Below are positions 31,600 to 32,596 of a stretch of DNA of 32,596 nt, one piece after another (position 1 is the first letter of the stretch; each line of letters opens with the position of its first letter). The translations under genes and the position numbers were made by a program. Source of the stretch: an uncultured Campylobacter sp. (GTDB taxonomy: Bacteria; Campylobacterota; Campylobacteria; Campylobacterales; Campylobacteraceae). The notes beneath the pieces were generated by a model. That model had not been told where the DNA came from and made no database searches. It saw nothing but the letters and a program-made list of their open reading frames with translations. The stretch is taken from positions 1-32,596 of the forward strand of contig CALKQT010000061.1 in NCBI GenBank assembly GCA_937990735.1, in the 5' to 3' direction.

Positions 31600-32596
31600 T
31601 TAGATAAACAAATAATCTTTCTTAACGTTATTTATGTTTACGCTTTTTCGTAAAAAATATTCTTTAATTTCATCATAAATTTTTTGATTACAAATGTAAA
31701 CGAGATAACATCTTGGATAAATGGGCTTGTTCCTAAACCATCTGCCGTATGAGGGGCGTGCGATCCTAATAAACGGCAAAATTCTAAACCCTTTTAAATT
31801 CCTATTTATAAACAGATAAAGTATTAAATTTAATAAAAATCCGAATAAATATGTAAAGAATACCGCTATAAAAAATATATTCCACCATGTTACGCACATA
31901 AAAATAGCGATAAAGTATAAAAATATCTTTTCAGATTTTCCTATCTCATATAAACTTGCCAAAATTCCGATAGAGAAATTTAAAGATAAAGCGTTTTCAT
32001 CAATTTCGCAGCGTTTTTCAACTAAGTCGTCGCTAATAAATTCTATATAATTGTTTGTAAATTTTATCTCTTGTCTAGGACGGATTACGGTAAATATAGA
32101 TATTATAACTGTAGATAGTAAAATAATGAATAAAATAGCAAAATACTGAACTATGTCAATATCTTCATGATTTATACAATCTATAATCAAAAATGCATGT
32201 AGCGTAGAGATCGGCAATAATAGGACTAAAAACGAATATACAAAAAATCTTTCATAATTTTTGATTGCTATCGGCTCTTTGTCGTAATCTCTAGCCTTGG
32301 AATTCTGCTGCAAAGAGCCGCTGTCATCCAAGATAAAATTTTGCTGCTCTGCGCTGTTTTCGCAGGCAGAATTCTGAGCCGCTTCGGCTTTTAAATTTAA
32401 AGCGCCAGGATCGGAATTTATGGTTTCAGAATTTGAAGCTTCGGAATTTGAAGATTTATAATTCAGGGATTTAGAATTTAAGATTTCGGAATTCAGGGAT
32501 TCAAAATTCAGGAATTCAGAATTCGAAACTTCAAAATTTTCGCCGTTAGAATTTTGCTCCAAGCTCCGCTTCGGCTCTTGATGTCGCTTTTGTAGT
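31600..32596 (-). CDS. Membrane protein of the ARDYDK family (paralog 3), 5' end uncertain
   Basis: The frame is open to the window edge; a TTG at 32562 could start a 320-residue protein, but its GGAG is one base away, too close, so the real start probably lies beyond the window. Numbering from that TTG, residues 8-52 are nine tandem five-residue repeats of the form x-N-S-E-x. An Ala/Glu/Asn-rich linker and ARDYDKEPIAIKNY (90-103) follow. Then come helices at about 107-127 and 139-160, a soluble strand segment (EIKFTNNYIEFISDD), a second hydrophobic block (about 213-252) and a C-terminal domain with SYGRWF and EIKEYFLRKSVNINNV. The closest match in this window is the gene at 14427. The gene is very AT-rich. 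Function unknown. Confidence 0.72.
   Translation of the reverse strand, partial: LQKRHQEPKRSLEQNSNGENFEVSNSEFLNFESLNSEILNSKSLNYKSSNSEASNSETINSDPGALNLKAEAAQNSACENSAEQQNFILDDSGSLQQNSKARDYDKEPIAIKNYERFFVYSFLVLLLPISTLHAFLIIDCINHEDIDIVQYFAILFIILLSTVIISIFTVIRPRQEIKFTNNYIEFISDDLVEKRCEIDENALSLNFSIGILASLYEIGKSEKIFLYFIAIFMCVTWWNIFFIAVFFTYLFGFLLNLILYLFINRNLKGFRILPFIRIARPSYGRWFRNKPIYPRCYLVYICNQKIYDEIKEYFLRKSVNINNVKKDYLFI
32407..32541 (-). repeat. Nine 15-base in-frame tandem repeats
   Basis: The repeats encode the pentads ENFEV, SNSEF, LNFES, LNSEI, LNSKS, LNYKS, SNSEA, SNSET and INSDP, nine in all. At DNA level units resemble GAATTCAGAATT-like blocks with substitutions. Fifteen-base units keep the reading frame when copy number changes. 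Confidence 0.75.

Noticed and set aside
1..32596. Defence system, prophage or insertion sequence
   Set aside because: No transposase, integrase, nuclease-helicase pair, restriction enzyme or terminal repeats were seen; the holin-like gene at 3415 belongs to a yqj-type operon, not a phage lysis cassette.

Overview
The window looks like chromosome of a Campylobacter-type epsilonproteobacterium, probably a species of intermediate GC such as the oral campylobacters; no species call is possible from sequence alone. Reasons: AAAATTTTAAAATTT-like AT palindromes fill the intergenic DNA; promoters have a TATAAT -10 after T-rich DNA and no clear -35; there are many TTG starts; and the block HP0268-like nuclease / miaB / DUF374 acyltransferase / nusA has the order I recall from Helicobacter pylori and Campylobacter jejuni. 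About 34 protein genes are supported. I saw no rRNA, tRNA, CRISPR array or insertion sequence.

Layout. 1-131: the lysine-rich end of a gene cut by the window edge. 132-662: no supported gene. 663-3989 (minus): a small EamA-type permease, a cysteine-rich Sel1-like lipoprotein, an unknown protein, prfB with its own promoter, and a three-gene membrane operon resembling yqjD-yqjE-yqjK of enterobacteria. 4155-8139 (plus): the operon panC-rimO-tilS-metallophosphoesterase, with abutting or overlapping genes. 8372-11342 (minus): HP0268-like nuclease, miaB, DUF374 acyltransferase and an unknown protein. 11501-12628: nusA with its own promoter and a hairpin terminator. 13021-13997 (minus): a DUF4878-like lipoprotein and a YiiX/NlpC-P60-like hydrolase.

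14427-16490 (minus): an AT-rich membrane protein and a CetB/Aer-like PAS protein, separated by a 585-base gap. 16647-23562 (plus): an MFS exporter, then a Psr/Phs-type molybdoenzyme operon (catalytic, Fe-S and NrfD-like membrane subunits), followed 26 bases later by an OmpR-type regulator and its histidine kinase. 23655-25727 (minus): an AT-rich membrane-anchored unknown, a Cache sensor with no output domain and a HIT protein. 25890-27098 (plus): an MFS carrier with an operator-like inverted repeat at its promoter. 27336-30100: yigZ diverging from galU-pgi through overlapping -10 boxes. 30339-30737: a VOC protein. 30766-32596 (minus): two more copies of the membrane family seen at 14427, with a 21-codon ORF between them.

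The part least explained by known families is the three-member membrane family (14427-15338, 30766-31476, 31600-32596). Its members share an ARDYDK-x-PI motif; one carries nine tandem pentapeptide repeats and is followed by the tiny ORF. The other noteworthy points are the yqj-like operon upstream of prfB, the roughly 60-residue insertion in RimO, and the MFS operator. The rest is mostly conserved housekeeping (translation factors, tRNA and ribosome modification, pantothenate and sugar-phosphate metabolism) plus one anaerobic respiratory module.
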